Notes: a model not told the origin generated them from the letters alone. Counted from the first letter of the stretch, positions 30,648 through 40,361 are shown. The stretch is 64,000 nt of DNA from Trichococcus shcherbakoviae (GCF_963666195.1 NZ_OY762653.1:1-64000), one strand, 5' to 3'. Made by a program: numbers and translations.

Positions 30648-30690
30648 AGAACGTACCTGGATAAGCATACAATTCAGGTACGTTCTTTTT
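30648..30690 (+). terminator. lepA terminator
   Basis: AGAACGTACCTG / CAGGTACGTTCT with a 15-base loop, followed by TTTTT. Confidence 0.88.
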
Positions 30691-30916
30691 CAATTGAGAA
30701 TGTGCATGCCTAATTGAGAATAGCATTTGTTTTTTTCAGCGGACTGCCGGGGCTTTTAAAGCAATAATTCGTCTAGCATTACATTTCCACTGACATCCCC
30801 CTGAATGGCAGGCAACTTTTCGAATCAGGAATCCCTATGTATTTAAAGGTTTTCGGATGATTAAATCCAATCTTTCCAAAAATGGAAAAATAATTATAGT
30901 TCTCAAGTGTTAAAAC
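30691..30916. other. Gene-free region between lepA terminator and ahpC promoter
   Basis: About 225 bases without a supported gene. It contains a direct repeat AATTGAGAAT (30692-30701 and 30712-30721, offset 20 bases). No reading frame with a Shine-Dalgarno is visible. Confidence 0.4.
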
Positions 30917-30945
30917 TTGACCGATAATGACGGATTCTATATAGT
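30917..30945 (+). promoter_or_regulatory. ahpC-ahpF promoter (TTGACC-17-TATAGT)
   Basis: TTGACC (30917-30922), 17-base spacer, TATAGT (30940-30945). The frame-extended start of ahpC would coincide with this -35, which rules that start out. Confidence 0.75.
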
Positions 30946-30965
30946 TATTGATAGGGATTATTCTA

Positions 30966-30980
30966 AAATAATTATTCTAA
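30966..30980 (+). promoter_or_regulatory. Candidate PerR box upstream of ahpC
   Basis: AAATAATTATTCTAA matches 11 of the 14 defined bases of the Bacillus PerR box TTATAATnATTATAA. It sits between the expected transcription start and the Shine-Dalgarno of a peroxide-defence gene. The region is AT-rich, so chance is possible. No perR gene is in the window. Confidence 0.45.
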
Positions 30981-30994
30981 TTGGAGGAATTGAA

Positions 30995-31555
30995 ATGTCA
31001 TTAATCGGAAAAGAAATAGTGGAATTTAAAGCGAATGCTTATCACAAAGGTGAATTTATTGAAGTTTCATCGGAAGACCTAAAAGGAAAATGGAGCATCG
31101 TCTGTTTTTACCCTGCGGACTTCACTTTCGTTTGCCCGACTGAACTGGAAGATCTTCAAGACCAATATGCAACCTTGCAAGGGTTGGGTGTAGAGGTCTA
31201 TTCCGTATCAACCGACACACACTTCACGCATAAAGCATGGCACGACCATTCACCAGCCATCGGAAAAATCGAATACACCATGATCGGAGATCCATCGCAT
31301 GCGATTTCAATCGGATTTGATGTCTTGGACGAAGAAGGCTTGGCACAACGCGGGACATTCATCATCGATCCGGACGGCATCGTGCAGGCAGTGGAAATCA
31401 ATGCTGACGGCATCGGCCGTGACGCAAGCGGTTTGATCGACAAAATCCGTGCAGGCCAATATGTCCGCACCCATCCAGGCGAAGTTTGCCCTGCGAAATG
31501 GAAAGAAGGCGCGGAAACATTGAAACCTAGCTTGGACTTGGTAGGTAAAATTTAA
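30995..31555 (+). CDS. ahpC: Alkyl hydroperoxide reductase subunit C (peroxiredoxin)
   Basis: Typical 2-Cys peroxiredoxin that reduces hydrogen peroxide and organic peroxides using electrons from AhpF. 186 residues. The peroxidatic Cys47 lies in FTFVCPTE and the resolving Cys165 in EVCPAKW, both canonical positions. The open frame begins at 30917 with TTG inside the promoter; the ATG at 30995 follows TTGGAGG and gives the family N-terminus MSLIGKEI. ahpF begins 11 bases after the stop. Confidence 0.97.
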   Translation: MSLIGKEIVEFKANAYHKGEFIEVSSEDLKGKWSIVCFYPADFTFVCPTELEDLQDQYATLQGLGVEVYSVSTDTHFTHKAWHDHSPAIGKIEYTMIGDPSHAISIGFDVLDEEGLAQRGTFIIDPDGIVQAVEINADGIGRDASGLIDKIRAGQYVRTHPGEVCPAKWKEGAETLKPSLDLVGKI

Positions 31556-31566
31556 GGAGGCTTCCC

Positions 31567-33099
31567 ATGGCATTAGATACAGAAATAAAAGGGCAACTCG
31601 GCCAATATCTGGAACTGTTGGAATCGGATGTGGTTTTCAAAGCCAGTCTTGGCGAGGATGAAAATTCCGGCAAAGTCAGTGAGTTTTTGCAGGAAATCGC
31701 CGCTATGTCGGAGAAGATCACCTTCGAAAAAGCAAACTTGACCCGTACACCCAGTTTTACGATCACACGTCCGGAAACGGAAAGCGGCATCACATTCGCC
31801 GGTCTTCCGTTGGGTCATGAGTTCACTTCATTTATCCTGGCTTTGCTGCAGGTAGGCGGAAGAGCTCCTAAAGTGGATGACAGCATCATCAAGCGCATCA
31901 AAGCGATCGACAAAGAACTCCATTTCGAAACCTATGTCAGCTTGACATGCCATAACTGCCCGGATGTTGTCCAAGCATTGAACATCATGTCCGTGCTGAA
32001 CCCGAAAATCTCGCACGTTATGATCGAGGGCGGTATGTTCAAGGATGAAATAGAAGCGAAGAAAATAATGGCTGTACCGACTGTTTTCCTTAACGGGGAA
32101 GAGTTTGCCAGCGGGCGCATGACGATCGAGCAATTGATCGATAAAGCTGCCGGTCCGACAAGTGCGGATGAGTTCGCCGATAAGGACATCTTCGACGTTC
32201 TGGTCATAGGCGGAGGACCGGCAGGCAACAGTGCTGCCATCTACGCTGCCCGTAAAGGCATCAATACCGGCATGGTCGTTGAGACCTACGGTGGACAAGT
32301 GATGGACACTGTCGGCATCGAAAACATGATCGGGACGCCTTACACGGAAGGCCCGAAACTGATGGCGCAAGTGGAAGCACATGTGAATCAGTACAAGGTC
32401 GACATCATGAAAGGCCAACGCGCTCAAAGTATCCGTAAAAATGACCTGATCGAAGTCGAACTTGAAAACGGTGCAGTGCTGAAAGCCAAGACGGCTATTC
32501 TTACAGTCGGCGCGCATTGGCGCAATGTCAACGTGCCCGGTGAGGAAGAGTTCCGCACAAAAGGCGTCACAAACTGTCCGCATTGTGATGGTCCGTTGTT
32601 TGCAGGCAAAGACGTTGCTGTCATCGGCGGCGGCAATTCCGGTATAGAAGCGGCGATCGACCTGGCCGGTTTGGCAAAACATGTTACCGTGCTTGAGTTC
32701 TTGCCGGAATTGAAAGCTGATCAAGTGCTGCAGGATCGTGTCCATGCTTTGAAGAACGTCACAGTCATTACGAATGTGGCGACGAAAGCGATCACCGGTA
32801 CCGATCAAGTGGAAGCCATTTCCTACGTGGACCGCGCAACGAATGAAGAGCACACCATCGCACTCGAAGGTGTATTCGTTCAGATCGGCTTGGTCCCGAA
32901 CACGACTTGGTTGAAGGATTCCGGCGTTGCCTTGAACGAACGCGGCGAAGTCATCGTCGACAACCACGGTTCAACCAATCTGGAAGGCGTATTCGCTGCC
33001 GGAGATTGCACAAACAGTGCTTACAAACAAATCATCATCTCGATGGGTGCCGGAGCGACTGCCGCTTTGGGCGCATTCGATCACCTGATCCGTCAATAA
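31567..33099 (+). CDS. ahpF: Alkyl hydroperoxide reductase subunit F (NADH:peroxiredoxin reductase)
   Basis: FAD flavoprotein that transfers electrons from NADH to AhpC. 510 residues. The N-terminal double-thioredoxin domain has the redox pair CHNC (Cys128, 131), then comes the FAD-binding VIGGGPAGN (213-221), the active-site disulfide CPHC (337, 340), and the NADH-binding VIGGGNSGIEAA. AAGGAGG precedes the ATG. It is co-transcribed with ahpC and ends in a strong terminator. Confidence 0.97.
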   Translation: MALDTEIKGQLGQYLELLESDVVFKASLGEDENSGKVSEFLQEIAAMSEKITFEKANLTRTPSFTITRPETESGITFAGLPLGHEFTSFILALLQVGGRAPKVDDSIIKRIKAIDKELHFETYVSLTCHNCPDVVQALNIMSVLNPKISHVMIEGGMFKDEIEAKKIMAVPTVFLNGEEFASGRMTIEQLIDKAAGPTSADEFADKDIFDVLVIGGGPAGNSAAIYAARKGINTGMVVETYGGQVMDTVGIENMIGTPYTEGPKLMAQVEAHVNQYKVDIMKGQRAQSIRKNDLIEVELENGAVLKAKTAILTVGAHWRNVNVPGEEEFRTKGVTNCPHCDGPLFAGKDVAVIGGGNSGIEAAIDLAGLAKHVTVLEFLPELKADQVLQDRVHALKNVTVITNVATKAITGTDQVEAISYVDRATNEEHTIALEGVFVQIGLVPNTTWLKDSGVALNERGEVIVDNHGSTNLEGVFAAGDCTNSAYKQIIISMGAGATAALGAFDHLIRQ

Positions 33100-33103
33100 G
33101 CTC

Positions 33104-33149
33104 AAATCCAGAAAGGGATTTCATTTTGAATTCCTTTCTGGATTTTTTT
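33104..33149 (+). terminator. ahpCF terminator
   Basis: AATCCAGAAAGG / CCTTTCTGGATT with further inner pairing and a run of seven T. Confidence 0.9.
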
Positions 33150-33260
33150 ATTTGTGGTAAATGTAAGCAGTTTTATCAAGAAAATGGCCATAAAACACGT
33201 TCTTTCTACTGGTCTGTGTGCTAAAATGTATGTAAACATGAAGAATTTGGAGTGATGGAT

Positions 33261-34937
33261 TTGAAGACGGATATCGAGATAGCTCAAGCAAATGAGATGC
33301 TTCCGATCAAAGAAGTAGCGGCAACCCTTTCCCTGACAGAAGATGATCTGAAACTGTACGGCAAATACAAGGCAAAAGTGGACATCAAGAAAATCAATTC
33401 CTTGAATGAAGAGGCAGACGGCAAGTTGATCCTTGTCACTGCCATCAATCCTACCCCGGCTGGCGAAGGCAAATCGACCGTAACAGTCGGCCTAGGCGAT
33501 GCGCTGACACGCATCGGCAAGAAAGCAATGATCGCCATGCGCGAACCTTCATTAGGGCCAACCATGGGCGTTAAAGGCGGAGCGGCAGGCGGCGGTTATT
33601 CGCAAGTGCAACCTATGCAGGACATCAACCTGCATTTCACCGGCGACATGCATGCCATCACGGCGACGAACAACACGTTATCAGCCTTGATCGATAACCA
33701 TATCCAACAAGGCAATGCCTTGAACATCGATCAACGCCGGATCACTTGGAAGCGCGTATTGGATATCAACGACCGTGCTTTGCGCAACATCGTCATCGGG
33801 CTGGGTGGACCGATCCAAGGCGTTCCCCGCCAAGACGGCTTCGATATTACTGTAGCGAGCGAAATCATGGCGATCCTTTGCTTATCGACTTCACTGACGG
33901 ATCTGAAGAACCGGATCGGGAACATTGTCATCGGTTATACGTTTGACCGCGTACCCGTCACTGTCAGAGACTTGAAAGTGGAAGGCGCATTGACCTTGCT
34001 GATGAAGGATGCGTTGGAGCCGAATCTGGTCCAAACGTTGTATCATACACCGGCATTTGTGCATGGCGGACCGTTCGCGAATATCGCGCACGGCTGCAAC
34101 AGCGTATTGGCAACCAAAACAGCCTTGAAATTGGCCGATTACGTCATTACGGAAGCCGGTTTTGGAGCCGACTTGGGCGCTGAGAAGTTCATGGACATCA
34201 AAGTACCGCAACTAGGCAAGAGCCCGGATGCAGTCGTTATCGTGGCTACCGTACGCTCGCTGAAGATGCACGGGGGGGTGTCGGTGAAAGACCTCAACAG
34301 CGGCGAAAATGTCGAGGCGGTCAAAGCCGGCTTCACAAATCTGCAGAAGCATATCGAAAACATGCAACAGTATGGTGTGCCTGTCGTCGTGGCGCTCAAT
34401 GAATTCACGAACGACACTGCGGCGGAAATTGAAGCAGTCGTCAGCTTGTGTGCCTCGCAGGAAGTCGAATGCATCCAGACAGCGGTTTGGGCAAAAGGCG
34501 CTGAAGGTGGAGAAGCGTTGGCGAACGCTGTCGTCAATGCAATCGATGAAAACACAAAAGCTTTCGTTCCCCTATATGTGGCGGAAGACAGCGGCATCGA
34601 AGAAAAAATCGAAACGATCGTCACCAAAATTTATGGCGGCAAAAGTGTCATCTATTCCAAAGAAGCCAAAAACCAACTGCGTCAGTACAAGAAGAATGGC
34701 TGGGACCGTTTGCCGGTATGTATGGCAAAAACACAGTATTCCTTGTCAGATGACCAGAAAGCAATCGGCCGTCCGGAAAACTTCGACATCACCATCCGTT
34801 CCTTTGTTCCTAAAATCGGAGCCGGGTTCGTCGTTGCTTTGACGGGGGATATCCTGACCATGCCGGGTCTGCCGAAAGAACCGGCTGCTTTGCGCATGGA
34901 CGTCACCGAAGACGGAGTCGTTACCGGATTGTTCTAA
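33261..34937 (+). CDS. fhs: Formate-tetrahydrofolate ligase
   Basis: ATP-dependent formation of 10-formyl-THF from formate and THF, feeding purine and formyl-Met synthesis. About 558 residues. The P-loop [11 protein letters not shown] lies near 63-73, followed by the FTHFS signatures [21 protein letters not shown] and [16 protein letters not shown]. Three in-frame starts are possible (GTG 33252, ATG 33255, TTG 33261). GGAG lies 8 bases before the TTG but overlaps or abuts the others, and family members often begin MKSDIEIAQ. With PflB at the other end of the window producing formate, the two could be metabolically linked. Confidence 0.95.
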   Translation: MKTDIEIAQANEMLPIKEVAATLSLTEDDLKLYGKYKAKVDIKKINSLNEEADGKLILVTAINPTPAGEGKSTVTVGLGDALTRIGKKAMIAMREPSLGPTMGVKGGAAGGGYSQVQPMQDINLHFTGDMHAITATNNTLSALIDNHIQQGNALNIDQRRITWKRVLDINDRALRNIVIGLGGPIQGVPRQDGFDITVASEIMAILCLSTSLTDLKNRIGNIVIGYTFDRVPVTVRDLKVEGALTLLMKDALEPNLVQTLYHTPAFVHGGPFANIAHGCNSVLATKTALKLADYVITEAGFGADLGAEKFMDIKVPQLGKSPDAVVIVATVRSLKMHGGVSVKDLNSGENVEAVKAGFTNLQKHIENMQQYGVPVVVALNEFTNDTAAEIEAVVSLCASQEVECIQTAVWAKGAEGGEALANAVVNAIDENTKAFVPLYVAEDSGIEEKIETIVTKIYGGKSVIYSKEAKNQLRQYKKNGWDRLPVCMAKTQYSLSDDQKAIGRPENFDITIRSFVPKIGAGFVVALTGDILTMPGLPKEPAALRMDVTEDGVVTGLF

Positions 34938-34952
34938 TTTCATAAAAATCGT

Positions 34953-34985
34953 AAAAATAGAGAGGGAAACCTCTCTATTTTTTTG
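34953..34985 (+). terminator. fhs terminator
   Basis: AAAAATAGAGAGG / CCTCTCTATTTTTTT with a GAAA tetraloop. Confidence 0.92.
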
Positions 34986-35119
34986 ACGAAAAGTGCTTCT
35001 GAAATACGGCTTGATTTTTGGGCCTTCAATGTCCCGCTGCCCAGCCGGATATGTTACAATGTCAAGAGACTATCAAGATCCCTGAACATAAAACGACATG
35101 GATTGAAAACAAAGGATGA

Positions 35120-37024
35120 ATGCCATATATGAAAGACTTTAACGCCATCGAGTTAGAAAAATCCTACGGGATGAAAAAACTCTTCAATAAAATATCCTTC
35201 ACAATCCGTGAAGGCGAACATATCGGCCTGATCGGTCAGAACGGGACCGGAAAGAGTTCCTTGCTGGAAATCATCGCGGGAATCGAAACCCCGGATGCCG
35301 GAAACCTGGACGTGCCTAGTGATTATCGTGTCGGTTACTTGGCGCAAGAACCCCAACTGAACAAAGAATCGACTGTTTTTGAAGCGGTCTATGAAGGCGA
35401 AGCGCCCATCATCAAGACGGTCCGTGCCTACGAGGAAGCTTTGGAATTGCTGGTGAACGACAGTCTGAATCCGGATTATCAGAACCGATACAGCAAAGCA
35501 GAGGCCGACATGAATGCGCAAAACGCTTGGCAAACGGAGGTTCAGATCAAATCCATCCTGAACAGGTTGGGTTTGGATGACATCACGAAAAAAGTAGGCG
35601 AGCTATCCGGTGGACAACGGAAACGTGTCGGCTTGGCGCAGGTGTTGATCCAAGCGCCGGACTTGTTGTTGCTGGATGAACCAACCAACCATCTTGACAT
35701 GGATTCGATCACTTGGTTGGAAAACTATCTTGCCCAATACAAAGGCTCCGTCCTTTTGGTGACCCATGACCGCTACTTCCTTGAGAATGCTGTGACAAAA
35801 ATCATCGAACTGAAGAACGGCGGAGTGGAAGTCTACACAGGAAACTACGAAGACTATTTGCTCCAGAAGAGCGAACGCGAAGCCATCCAGCAAAAAATGG
35901 ACGAGAAACAGCTGAAGTTGTACAAGAGCGAACTGCAATGGATGCGCAAGGGCGCCAAAGCGAGGACGACCAAGCAACAGGCACGGATCCACCGATTTGA
36001 GGATTTGGAAAAGGTCACCCAACAAAGCACGACCGATGCCAAACTCGAAATCCAGTTGGATGGTTCCCGTTTGGGCAAACGCGTCTTCAATCTGGAACAC
36101 ATCTCGCTTTTTGCCGGAGACAAACAAGTCCTCAACGATTTTTCCTATATATTCCAGTCGAACGATCGCATCGGCATCGTCGGCAAGAATGGGGCAGGCA
36201 AGACAACCTTGCTGAATATGTTGGCAGGCGAAATAGAAATTGCCAGCGGGAATCTTATCGTCGGAGAGACCGTCAAAATAGCCTATTACAAACAACTTTC
36301 CGAAGTGCTCCCTGACGATAAGCGCGTCATCAATTACCTGCAGGAAATCGCCGAAGAGGTGAAATTAAGCGACGGCATCGTCGTCAGCGTCAAGGAGATG
36401 CTGGAAACATTCCTCTTCCCGCGCGAAACACACGGCAGCCTGATCAGTTCGTTATCCGGAGGAGAAAAGCGTCGCCTTTACTTATTGAAGTTGCTGATGA
36501 CAAAACCGAATGTGCTGCTGATGGATGAGCCGACGAACGACTTGGATATCGATACGCTGACGGTATTGGAGGATTACTTGAACAGCTTCGGCGGAGCCGT
36601 CATCACTGTTTCGCATGACCGCTATTTCTTGGATAAAGTGGCCGACAAGCTGTTGATCCTGAACGATGAAGGCAAACCGGGCGTATTCTTTGGGGATATG
36701 AGCGAATATTTGCTGGTATCCAGTCAAAAGGAAAGCGAAACCGCTAAACAGCAAAACAAAAAAGCGGCAACACCTGTCCCGACTCAGGATGCGGTAGCGG
36801 AAAAGACCAAATGGACCTACTTGGAGCAGAAGGAATGGGAAACAATCGAGGACGACATTGCCGCGCTTGAGGAAAAAGGGCAGACAGTGCAAAGTGCAAT
36901 GGCCGAAAATACTTCGGACTTCGCACAGTTGACCCAATTACAACAGGAACTGGACAACGCAGAAGCTGCGCTTGCCGAAAAATGGGAACGCTGGGAATAC
37001 CTCAGTCAGTTCGCCAAAGATTAA
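35120..37024 (+). CDS. ABC-F family ATPase (YfmR/Uup-like)
   Basis: Soluble protein with two ABC ATPase domains and no membrane segments, 634 residues. First domain: [10 protein letters not shown] near 38-47 and [13 protein letters not shown]. The arm linker between domains is charged (about 250-300). Second domain: [10 protein letters not shown] and [13 protein letters not shown]. The C-terminal coiled coil (about 555-634) with [13 protein letters not shown] resembles Uup/YfmR. ABC-F proteins act on ribosomes; Uup and YfmR help at difficult sequences, and drug resistance is not implied. The start could be the ATG at 35120 or 35129; neither is ideally spaced from AAAGGA. Confidence 0.9.
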   Translation: MPYMKDFNAIELEKSYGMKKLFNKISFTIREGEHIGLIGQNGTGKSSLLEIIAGIETPDAGNLDVPSDYRVGYLAQEPQLNKESTVFEAVYEGEAPIIKTVRAYEEALELLVNDSLNPDYQNRYSKAEADMNAQNAWQTEVQIKSILNRLGLDDITKKVGELSGGQRKRVGLAQVLIQAPDLLLLDEPTNHLDMDSITWLENYLAQYKGSVLLVTHDRYFLENAVTKIIELKNGGVEVYTGNYEDYLLQKSEREAIQQKMDEKQLKLYKSELQWMRKGAKARTTKQQARIHRFEDLEKVTQQSTTDAKLEIQLDGSRLGKRVFNLEHISLFAGDKQVLNDFSYIFQSNDRIGIVGKNGAGKTTLLNMLAGEIEIASGNLIVGETVKIAYYKQLSEVLPDDKRVINYLQEIAEEVKLSDGIVVSVKEMLETFLFPRETHGSLISSLSGGEKRRLYLLKLLMTKPNVLLMDEPTNDLDIDTLTVLEDYLNSFGGAVITVSHDRYFLDKVADKLLILNDEGKPGVFFGDMSEYLLVSSQKESETAKQQNKKAATPVPTQDAVAEKTKWTYLEQKEWETIEDDIAALEEKGQTVQSAMAENTSDFAQLTQLQQELDNAEAALAEKWERWEYLSQFAKD

Positions 37025-37040
37025 TGTACATAGGAGAACA

Positions 37041-37991
37041 ATGATGACAAAACAATATTTGGATTTAGCAAGAACCGTCCTGGAAACAGGCGCTACGAAA
37101 CACGATCGTACCGGAACCGGCACGAAAAGCATCTTCGGGCATCAAATGCGTTTCGACCTTGCTGAGGGCTTCCCAATCCTGACGACAAAGAAAGTCGCTT
37201 TCGGCCTCATCAAGAGCGAACTGCTGTGGTTCCTTAAGGGCGACACGAACATAAAATATTTGTTGGAAAACAACAACCACATCTGGGATGAGTGGGCATT
37301 CGAGCGCTATGTGAAATCAGCAGATTACGCTGGGCCGAATATGGATGACTTTGGTCACCGCGTCCTGAAGGAAGAAGGTTTCAAGGAAATCTATGCTGCC
37401 GAAATGGCCAAATTCCGGGAAGCGATTTTGACGGATGCAGCCTTCGCAGCCAAACACGGCGAATTGGGCAACATTTATGGTTCCCAATGGCGCCGTTGGA
37501 GAACGACGCAAGGCGAATTCATCGATCAGATCAGCGATGTCATCGAAATGATCAAAACGAACCCTGATTCAAGAAGGCTGATGGTTTCGGCCTGGAATCC
37601 GGAAGACGTCCCTTCAATGGCCTTGCCGCCTTGCCACACCCTGTTCCAATTTTATGTCACGGATGGGAAACTTAGCTGCCAACTGTACCAAAGAAGCGCG
37701 GATATCTTTTTGGGTGTGCCCTTCAATATAGCCAGCTACGCCTTGTTGACGCATTTGATCGCAAACGAAACAGGGCTTGAAGTCGGGGAATTCATCCACA
37801 CATTTGGGGATGCCCATCTTTACCTGAATCATATCGAACAGATTGAGCTGCAGCTTTCCAGGGAGCCTTTCGCTTTGCCGAAGCTGGTGCTGAAGCATCC
37901 GGAGAAATCCATTTTTGAAATGGAAAAAGAAGATATCGTCCTGGAGGGCTACAAGAGCCATCCAGGCATCAAAGCGCCGATCGCTGTATAA
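37041..37991 (+). CDS. thyA: Thymidylate synthase
   Basis: Methylates dUMP to dTMP with methylene-THF, producing DHF. 316 residues, the long form found in Lactobacillus casei, with the roughly 50-residue insertion around [17 protein letters not shown]. The catalytic Cys in [11 protein letters not shown] falls at position 198, identical to the L. casei numbering, which supports the ATG at 37041 (AGGAG 5 bases upstream). It is 16 bases behind the ABC-F gene. dfrA follows and recycles the DHF produced. Confidence 0.97.
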   Translation: MMTKQYLDLARTVLETGATKHDRTGTGTKSIFGHQMRFDLAEGFPILTTKKVAFGLIKSELLWFLKGDTNIKYLLENNNHIWDEWAFERYVKSADYAGPNMDDFGHRVLKEEGFKEIYAAEMAKFREAILTDAAFAAKHGELGNIYGSQWRRWRTTQGEFIDQISDVIEMIKTNPDSRRLMVSAWNPEDVPSMALPPCHTLFQFYVTDGKLSCQLYQRSADIFLGVPFNIASYALLTHLIANETGLEVGEFIHTFGDAHLYLNHIEQIELQLSREPFALPKLVLKHPEKSIFEMEKEDIVLEGYKSHPGIKAPIAV

Positions 37992-38014
37992 AATTATTTC
38001 ATCCTATCGAGGAA

Positions 38015-38093
38015 AAGGAGGCTGCCGCCATCAGGATCCATATAGGCTTCTGATCGATCCGGGCGTTAGCTCGGCTGCGCGGCAAAACATAAG
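38015..38093 (+). promoter_or_regulatory. Structured dfrA translation-initiation region
   Basis: The only strong Shine-Dalgarno, AAGGAGG (38015-38021), is 72 bases before the dfrA ATG, and nothing comparable lies nearer. The sequence between has complementary ends TGCCGC (38023-38028) and GCGGCA (38079-38084) plus inner pairs ATCAG/CTGAT or GGATC/GATCC. If folded, about ten unpaired bases would separate Shine-Dalgarno and ATG. Structure is inferred by eye. Confidence 0.4.
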
Positions 38094-38582
38094 ATGATCG
38101 CATTATTATGGGCTGAAGACGACAACGGAATCATCGGAAAAGGCGGCACGTTGCCTTGGCACCTGCCGAATGATCTGAAGTATTTCAAAGAGAAAACATT
38201 GAACCACAAAATCGTGATGGGCAGAAAAACGTTCGAGGGGATGGGATCACGCCCGCTGCCGAAAAGGGAAAGCATCATCCTGACGAGGCAAACCGACTAC
38301 ACTCATCCGGGTGTTACTGTCCTGCATGACGTCAAAGAAGTATTGGCGCTGGATAACGAAGAGGAGACACTGTTCATCATCGGCGGCAGCGAGATCTTTG
38401 AGCTGTTCCTGCCTTTTGCGGATACCCTCTACCAGACCGTCATCCATGCCGACTTTGACGGGGACACTTATTTTCCGACAACCGACTGGAACGAGTGGGA
38501 ATTAGCCTCGTCAACCGGAGGCGTTGTCGACGACAAAAACCGCTATGAACATGAATTCAAAGTGTTCAAACGGGTGAAATAA
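38094..38582 (+). CDS. dfrA: Dihydrofolate reductase
   Basis: Reduces DHF to THF with NADPH; target of trimethoprim. 162 residues. Hallmarks: N-terminal MIALLWAEDDNGIIGKGGTLPWHLPNDL with the TLPW substrate motif and an acidic residue in NDLKYFK, the cofactor stretch MGRKTFEGMGSRPLP, and IIGGSEIFELFLP. It pairs functionally with thyA upstream. The ATG has no Shine-Dalgarno in the normal window (see the structured leader entry), but an in-frame stop at 38067 excludes an earlier start. Confidence 0.95.
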   Translation: MIALLWAEDDNGIIGKGGTLPWHLPNDLKYFKEKTLNHKIVMGRKTFEGMGSRPLPKRESIILTRQTDYTHPGVTVLHDVKEVLALDNEEETLFIIGGSEIFELFLPFADTLYQTVIHADFDGDTYFPTTDWNEWELASSTGGVVDDKNRYEHEFKVFKRVK

Positions 38583-38583
38583 G

Positions 38584-38628
38584 TAAAAAAGGGCTGACTC
38601 CAATGTTTTGGAGTCAGCCCACTTTTTG
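38584..38628. terminator. Bidirectional terminator between dfrA and the haemolysin III gene
   Basis: AAAAAGGGCTGACTCC / GGAGTCAGCCCACTTTTT with an 8-base loop. It serves two convergent genes. Confidence 0.92.
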
Positions 38629-38642
38629 CATTTTCTGATTTT

Positions 38643-39299
38643 TTAGACGTACAATAAGATGCCAAAGTACATGAAAGCGGCGCCTGCCAAAACGAAGAGG
38701 TGCCAAATGACATGCATAAAGCCATATTTTTTGTTCGAGTAAAAAATAGTCCCCAAACTGTAACTCAAACCGCCCAAACCGATGAGCACAATGCCGTTCA
38801 GGCCGAGTGTCTGGTACATCGGTTGAATGATGAACAGCGCCATCCACCCCATACCCAAGTATAGGATAGTGGAAATCCCGTTGAATTTTCCGACGAAAAA
38901 GATCTTCAGGATAATCCCGATGATTGCGATTGCCCAAACGGCAATGAACAAGGCTCTGCTTTGGCCGTTGCGAACCGCAATCAAGCAAAACGGCGTATAC
39001 GTCCCTGCAATCAACAAGTAGATGGCTGCGTGATCGATGTAGCGGAAAATCTTTTGAAACCGGGTCATACTGAAACTGTGGTAGAGCGTCGACGACAGAA
39101 ATAGTAAAATCATCGAAGCACCATAAATGGCATAAGCAACGACTTCTGTAACATCACCTGATTGGGACCCCTTCAAAATGAGTAAGACGCATCCAGCGAT
39201 GCTTAGCAAGGTTCCGATTCCATGTGTTACGGCATTCAACACTTCATTTACGATGATTTTGCGTCTGCCTTCTGTTTGCGGAAAAGTAGTCACATTCAT
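38643..39299 (-). CDS. Haemolysin III / PAQR family membrane protein (YqfA-like)
   Basis: 218 residues with about seven membrane segments. Family motifs: NAVTHGIGT near 25, SSTLYHSFS near 70, the His-containing IDHAAIYLLIAGTYTPFCL near 90, and the last-helix HVIWHLFVLAGA. The conserved Ser/His/Asp set suggests a metal-dependent hydrolase-type site as in PAQR receptors. Haemolytic activity is not a safe inference; Bacillus homologues are linked to membrane homeostasis. The frame extends 65 codons upstream, but AAGGAGG lies just before the ATG at 39299. Confidence 0.88.
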   Translation of the reverse strand: MNVTTFPQTEGRRKIIVNEVLNAVTHGIGTLLSIAGCVLLILKGSQSGDVTEVVAYAIYGASMILLFLSSTLYHSFSMTRFQKIFRYIDHAAIYLLIAGTYTPFCLIAVRNGQSRALFIAVWAIAIIGIILKIFFVGKFNGISTILYLGMGWMALFIIQPMYQTLGLNGIVLIGLGGLSYSLGTIFYSNKKYGFMHVIWHLFVLAGAAFMYFGILLYV

Positions 39300-39374
39300 T
39301 CCTCCTTGTTGCCTGTCAGCAATTGTTTTTTGGCCAAATAAAAAAACAGTCTCCAACAACGTCCTTCTGAATGC

Positions 39375-39383
39375 ATTATAGCA
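39375..39383 (-). promoter_or_regulatory. Extended -10 promoter of the haemolysin III gene
   Basis: On the minus strand TGC is followed by a perfect TATAAT (39380-39375), 75 bases before the gene. Confidence 0.55.
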
Positions 39384-39476
39384 TATTAAATGGTAAGCTT
39401 TAAGCAAATAAGAGTATCTCTCCCACCTGGAAATGACAGAAAGTTTCACGGGAATATTTTGAAAGGGGCGAATAGA

Positions 39477-40100
39477 ATGGAAACCAATCAACAAAGAAGT
39501 GTGAAAAGCAGCCCGAATCCATGGAAAATTGCTTTCATCAGCTTGGCGCTCGTGCTGGTCATCGCTGTGGTTTGGCTATTCTCAAAAATCACGATGGAAC
39601 AACCCGTTCAAACTGCAACTGACGCACAAGTCACGGCGCAATCAGAGGATCAGCTTTCGGTAGGAGTGTCCCTGAGCAATACCGAATTGGCTGTCATCGC
39701 CAACGAATATATGAAATCAGAGGAGAGTCTGACCGGGTATTCGGTGGAAATCACGGATGTGGTGACTTTAAAAGGTGAAACAGTGCTGCTGGGGCTTTCA
39801 GTTCCGTTTAGTTTATCAGGGGAGCCGCATGCGACAACGGACGGCAATCTGCAGATGAAGGTGACGGGCATTTCTCTGGGCGGGTTGTCTTTGCCCGAAA
39901 AAGAAGCCTTGAGTCTGTTGGCTCAATTTTTGACGCTGCCGGCATTCGTCAGTTTGGATGCGGACTCGGAAACGGTGCTGATGAACTTGGCCGGTATGGA
40001 TCTTCCTAAAGAAAGTGCCATCCGTTTGCTTTCCATCGATAAAAAGACAAAAGAATATTCATTTGAAGTAAGCATACCTACAGAAAATTTGATAGAATAG
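39477..40100 (+). CDS. YpmS-like protein, DUF2140 family
   Basis: 207 residues. A short basic cytoplasmic N-terminus (to about 17) and one membrane segment (about 18-38) are followed by an extracellular domain. The pattern LSNTELAVIANEYM, PFSLSGEPHATTDGNLQMKVTGISLGGLSLP and FLTLPAFVSLD matches the DUF2140/YpmS family, which has no established function. AAAGGGG lies 9 bases before the ATG; the frame opens 29 codons earlier without a Shine-Dalgarno. yozE follows 15 bases later, so they are probably co-transcribed. Confidence 0.82.
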   Translation: METNQQRSVKSSPNPWKIAFISLALVLVIAVVWLFSKITMEQPVQTATDAQVTAQSEDQLSVGVSLSNTELAVIANEYMKSEESLTGYSVEITDVVTLKGETVLLGLSVPFSLSGEPHATTDGNLQMKVTGISLGGLSLPEKEALSLLAQFLTLPAFVSLDADSETVLMNLAGMDLPKESAIRLLSIDKKTKEYSFEVSIPTENLIE

Positions 40101-40115
40101 AAAGAGGCCTAATTT

Positions 40116-40340
40116 ATGAAACAATCTTTTTACCTTTTCATTCTCACGTATAGAGACCCATACAAAAAAGACGACAAAACAGCATTCGCGAATCGGGTTT
40201 CCGAGGATATCGGTTTTCCGAAGCAAATGACCGATTATCACGAACTTGCCGATTACCTGGAGTTGAGCGGAGAGTATACAGAGTTCATGTCCGTCTTTGA
40301 TGAGTTGTTTGAAGTATACGTCGAAAGGAACAGAAATTAG
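40116..40340 (+). CDS. yozE: YozE family protein (UPF0346)
   Basis: A 74-residue acidic protein. The family pattern is clear: FYLFILTYRDPYKKDDKTAFANRV, then FPKQMTDYHELADYLEL and EYTEFMSVFDELFEVY. YozE proteins form a small SAM-like helical domain of unknown role. The start follows AAAGAGGCC. deoD begins 21 bases after the stop. Confidence 0.88.
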   Translation: MKQSFYLFILTYRDPYKKDDKTAFANRVSEDIGFPKQMTDYHELADYLELSGEYTEFMSVFDELFEVYVERNRN

Positions 40341-40361
40341 ATAAAGAAAGAAGGAAATGAA

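Noticed and set aside
30917-30994. Upstream extension of ahpC from a TTG
   Set aside because: The codon coincides with the -35 box. The ATG at 30995 has a strong Shine-Dalgarno and gives the canonical Cys47.
31828-32967. 379-codon open frame on the minus strand opposite ahpF
   Set aside because: It lies wholly inside ahpF, with no ribosome-binding site and no recognisable motif; it is a shadow frame.
33100-33260. THF riboswitch before fhs
   Set aside because: The gap is filled by the ahpCF terminator and a short promoter region. I could not find the paired elements or conserved loops of that riboswitch class.
35120-37024. ABC-F protein as an antibiotic-resistance determinant
   Set aside because: The C-terminal coiled coil and overall organisation are of the YfmR/Uup housekeeping type, and the context is core metabolism.
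37915-38097. Small open frame of 60 codons between thyA and dfrA
   Set aside because: It overlaps the thyA 3' end, has no Shine-Dalgarno at its start and a basic, low-complexity translation. The AAGGAGG inside it has no start codon at proper distance.
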